Part shown: piece by piece, positions 9,701 through 10,608 of the stretch
Numbering within the stretch: the first letter of the stretch is position 1
Layout: each line of letters opens with the position of its first letter
Origin: Acanthaster planci
Taxonomy: Eukaryota; Echinodermata; Asteroidea; Valvatida; Acanthasteridae
DNA: 10,608 bases
NCBI RefSeq assembly: GCF_001949145.1
Contig: NW_019091450.1
Span: forward strand, 1,410,597 to 1,421,204
Direction of reading: 5' to 3'
Notes under the pieces: generated by a model
Databases searched by the model: none
What the model saw: the letters and a program-made list of their open reading frames with translations, nothing else
Told to the model about the DNA's origin: nothing
Translations under genes and position numbers: made by a program

Positions 9701-10608
9701 TGCTGACTGGGCTATGCTTATACTTAGAAGTACAGAGCGCTGGGTAGATTTACTCAGCAAAATCAGTTCATAGCCCAAATGATATGGAACTGACATAGCT
9801 CACAAACGGTTTAAAGATTATTCTGACTTTGGGGGAAAATAAACTCTACATTTTCTGCCCAGCATATCAAGCAAACTTAATGAAAGCAGGGATGTCCACT
9901 CAATAAAAGCAAGCTACTGGCCAATATTGATCACTTAATCATAGAGCCTTATACTTGATGAGTATTCTGTACATGTTTCTGTCTGAGTTTTTCCAACTTG
10001 TAGTTTGTCTCCTCCTTTTAATCCATCTGTCAGAGTACTTACCTTGCGCACCATCTGTATGTTGGGATGTTCCAGTTCCTCCAAAAATATCCAACAGACT
10101 CAGAATTCCTTGAAGAAATGAAGAGTAACAGTTATATCAAAACAATCGTAACGAATGTTACAAAAAGAATACAAGGCCTTCAAAGTACATTTTATTTTGT
10201 TTAAATGTGGTACACAGCAACACCAACAAAACACAACTCAATGCAACACAACGTGAAACAATGCAACACAACGCAACAACACAACATTTGTTTCTACTCC
10301 ACTGAATGAACTAAGTCAAATTGAAAGACAACTGCTCCCAAACTGGGAAAAAGAAAATAAAAACCTGGACCAGAAAAAAACAAACAAGCAAAGCACAAGG
10401 ATAACCTAGCAAAAACAACACGAAAGAACATGCAATGAGCAGGTAGCAATAATAACCCATGACTTGTCGCCGAACTCTATCAAAGAAACAAAAATGACGT
10501 TCTTACCACCAGTCACGATAGAACTCCCTGTCCGCAAATCGAAGCAGCTCAGCGATGATGTTCAGGAAGGAATGGAAGTAGAAGTAGAAGAACATGAGCC
10601 AGATGAAG
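6551..10608 (-). CDS. DGAT1: Diacylglycerol O-acyltransferase 1, C-terminal 158 residues, five exons (5' part outside window)
   Basis: The encoded enzyme transfers the acyl group of acyl-CoA to diacylglycerol, the last step of triacylglycerol synthesis, in the ER membrane. The minus-strand exons 10608-10507, 10108-10043, 9010-8923, 7997-7935 and 6709-6551 join in one frame (478 bp, 158 residues plus stop), and every intron is GT-AG. The product aligns without gaps, as I remember it, to the last third of the ~490-residue animal DGAT1. In order it shows a membrane segment rich in F and [12 protein letters not shown] (FYxDWWN motif), NSESV, WNIP, HVYKPML, FHE with the catalytic His (His415 in human), SVPL.MFRLWGF, and [15 protein letters not shown] near the end. 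The sterol acyltransferase paralogues (SOAT/ACAT) have a different sequence after DWWN, so DGAT1 is preferred. Catalytic residues are intact and no break is seen. The start codon and N-terminal domain lie beyond position 10608. Confidence 0.97.
7125..7132. promoter_or_regulatory. CRE palindrome TGACGTCA, copy 1
   Basis: This is a perfect 8-bp CREB/ATF consensus in the last DGAT1 intron, 9 bp from an octamer motif ATTTGCAT at 7141-7148. Function is inferred from the motif only. Confidence 0.4.
7141..7148 (+). promoter_or_regulatory. Octamer (POU-type) motif ATTTGCAT
   Basis: This is an exact octamer consensus between the two CRE palindromes. A second exact copy, in non-clustered context, lies at 4750-4757, so chance occurrence is possible. 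Confidence 0.3.
7402..7409. promoter_or_regulatory. CRE palindrome TGACGTCA, copy 2
   Basis: This is a second perfect CREB/ATF consensus, 277 bp from the first and in the same intron. Two perfect copies this close are more than expected by chance in a sequence of this size. Confidence 0.4.
7935..7997 (-). CDS. DGAT1: DGAT1 exon following the catalytic HE (63 bp, phase 0-0)
   Basis: This exon has exactly 21 codons, reading [21 protein letters not shown] less the last residue or so, and matches the [21 protein letters not shown] region of vertebrate DGAT1. It lies between an acceptor CTTTGCAG and a donor GTAAGA, both phase 0, so skipping it would keep the frame but remove the segment just after the catalytic His-Glu. 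A long hairpin lies about 106 nt upstream of its acceptor in the transcript sense. Confidence 0.95.
8104..8252. repeat. Long imperfect inverted repeat (53-bp arms, 43-nt loop)
   Basis: Arm 8104-8156 pairs with arm 8200-8252. Base by base, the outer 46 pairs contain no gap and only four non-Watson-Crick positions: 8113/8243, 8116/8240, 8130/8226 and 8133/8223. All four are G.U wobbles in plus-strand RNA and A.C mismatches in minus-strand (DGAT1-sense) RNA. After one mismatch (8150/8206) six more pairs follow. The 43-nt loop has its own small stem, GGTTCT/AGAACC, at 8179-8194. The right arm abuts the SINE. Seven more bases outside each arm also match (AACGATA at 8101-8107 against 8259-8265) if a short bulge is allowed. 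It could be a hairpin MITE, or two opposite copies of one repeat. Confidence 0.9.
8266..8538 (-). mobile_element. tRNA-derived SINE (minus strand)
   Basis: On the minus strand the head reads as a tRNA-like Pol III promoter. The A box is TGGCCTAGTGGG at 8527-8516, and the B box is GGTTCGAATCC at 8483-8473, a perfect match to the consensus. The spacing between them is normal for a tRNA. Beyond the B box there is a non-tRNA body containing GGCAAGTCACTTCACC and a CTCTCTCCACC stretch, a layout common in metazoan tRNA-SINEs. The 5' end is near 8538. The 3' end is uncertain: I place it where the sequence passes into the hairpin arm, but the arm itself could belong to the element. It lies in a DGAT1 intron, in the same orientation as the gene. 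It is not a functional tRNA because no acceptor stem can be closed. The family name cannot be given from sequence alone. Confidence 0.8.
8473..8527 (-). promoter_or_regulatory. Internal Pol III promoter (A and B boxes) of the SINE
   Basis: The A box lies at 8516-8527 and the B box at 8473-8483 on the minus strand, about 32 bp apart, which suits TFIIIC binding. Whether the copy is still transcribed cannot be judged. Transcription from here would run into the hairpin at 8252-8104. Confidence 0.6.
8923..9010 (-). CDS. DGAT1: DGAT1 exon carrying the catalytic histidine
   Basis: This 88-bp exon follows an acceptor TATTCCAG. Its first G completes AGG (Arg), followed by [16 protein letters not shown] and [13 protein letters not shown]. 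The His of FHE corresponds to the invariant MBOAT catalytic His (human DGAT1 His415). The exon ends exactly after the Glu codon (phase 0) with a GTGAGT donor. The family pattern is HFYKPMLRRG...ASAFFHE, so the active site is intact here. Confidence 0.95.
9011..10042 (-). other. DGAT1 intron of 1032 bp
   Basis: This intron is bounded by GTAAGT and TATTCCAG. The interior is unremarkable AT-rich sequence with several overlapping short open frames on both strands; none resembles a known protein or has codon structure that persuades me. No repeat or RNA gene was recognised. Confidence 0.85.
10043..10108 (-). CDS. DGAT1: DGAT1 exon (NSESV...WNIP segment)
   Basis: This 66-bp exon follows an acceptor ending TTCTTCAAG. 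Its first base completes the split Trp codon of DWW, and the next residue is the Asn that ends the FYxDWWN motif. It continues [19 protein letters not shown], matching the NSESVTYFWQNWNIPV stretch of vertebrate DGAT1. It ends with AG of an Arg codon (phase 2) before a strong GTAAGT donor. This segment belongs to the large ER-associated loop between the FYxDWWN motif and the catalytic helix. Confidence 0.95.
10109..10506 (-). other. DGAT1 intron splitting the FYxDWW|N motif
   Basis: This 398-bp phase-2 intron has a GTAAGA donor and a TTCTTCAAG acceptor. It is AT-rich and holds the CAACA-rich repeat described separately. No ORF or RNA gene was seen in it. Confidence 0.9.
10213..10288. repeat. 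CAACA-rich low-complexity tract with a 20-bp period
   Basis: The tract is built almost only from CAACA, ACAAC and AATGC words. A 15-bp unit CAATGCAACACAACG occurs at 10239-10253 and again at 10259-10273, exactly 20 bp apart, with looser CAACA copies on both sides. This looks like a degenerate minisatellite within the DGAT1 intron. Confidence 0.7.
10507..10608 (-). CDS. DGAT1: DGAT1 exon with the FYxDWW motif (truncated by the window edge)
   Basis: This is the first DGAT1 coding segment in transcript order. Reading begins with the last base of a codon at 10608, then [14 protein letters not shown]..., a hydrophobic membrane segment, then [15 protein letters not shown]. The exon ends after TG of the second Trp codon (phase 2), and a GTAAGA donor starts at 10506. 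Its 5' boundary is outside the window, so the visible 102 bp is a minimum. Human DGAT1 has the closely matching [12 protein letters not shown] here, which fixes frame and identity. Confidence 0.95.

Overview
The window is eukaryotic nuclear DNA, most probably from an invertebrate animal. It is AT-rich, mostly non-coding, and holds one split gene with GT-AG introns of 0.4-1.2 kb and a tRNA-derived SINE. A marine invertebrate (echinoderm, other invertebrate deuterostome or lophotrochozoan) fits, but the sequence alone does not settle the species. No bacterial operon, CRISPR array, rRNA or functional tRNA gene was seen.

The one securely identified gene is on the minus strand. Five exons between 10608 and 6551 encode the last 158 residues of diacylglycerol O-acyltransferase 1 (DGAT1), the MBOAT-family enzyme of the ER membrane that makes triacylglycerol. 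The exons are 10608-10507, 10108-10043, 9010-8923, 7997-7935 and 6709-6551. They join in frame with no gap or stop. They carry the FYxDWWN motif, the catalytic His of the FHE motif, and the conserved C-terminal HDYY segment. The N-terminal two thirds lie beyond 10608. The 3' UTR runs to lower coordinates; its end is uncertain, with canonical poly(A) signals near 5070 and near 3853-3868.

The introns hold the most interesting structure. Intron 7998-8922 contains a tRNA-derived SINE (A and B boxes on the minus strand) lying against a long hairpin: 53-bp arms at 8104-8156 and 8200-8252 with one mismatch and four G.T pairs. It lies about 106 nt upstream of a 63-bp exon whose skipping would keep frame. 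The last intron (6710-7934) has two perfect CRE palindromes and an octamer motif within 285 bp. Intron 10109-10506 has a CAACA-rich tract with a 20-bp period.

From 1 to about 3700 I recognise no gene. This part is clearly richer in CpG than the DGAT1 side and has CpG-dense patches at about 1197-1445 and 2045-2780. The second contains a possible minus-strand splice donor and a CRE-like site, so it could be a promoter or first exon, but this is weak. No novel multi-gene system is evident. The candidates worth checking are the intronic hairpin/SINE, the intronic CRE cluster and the CpG step.
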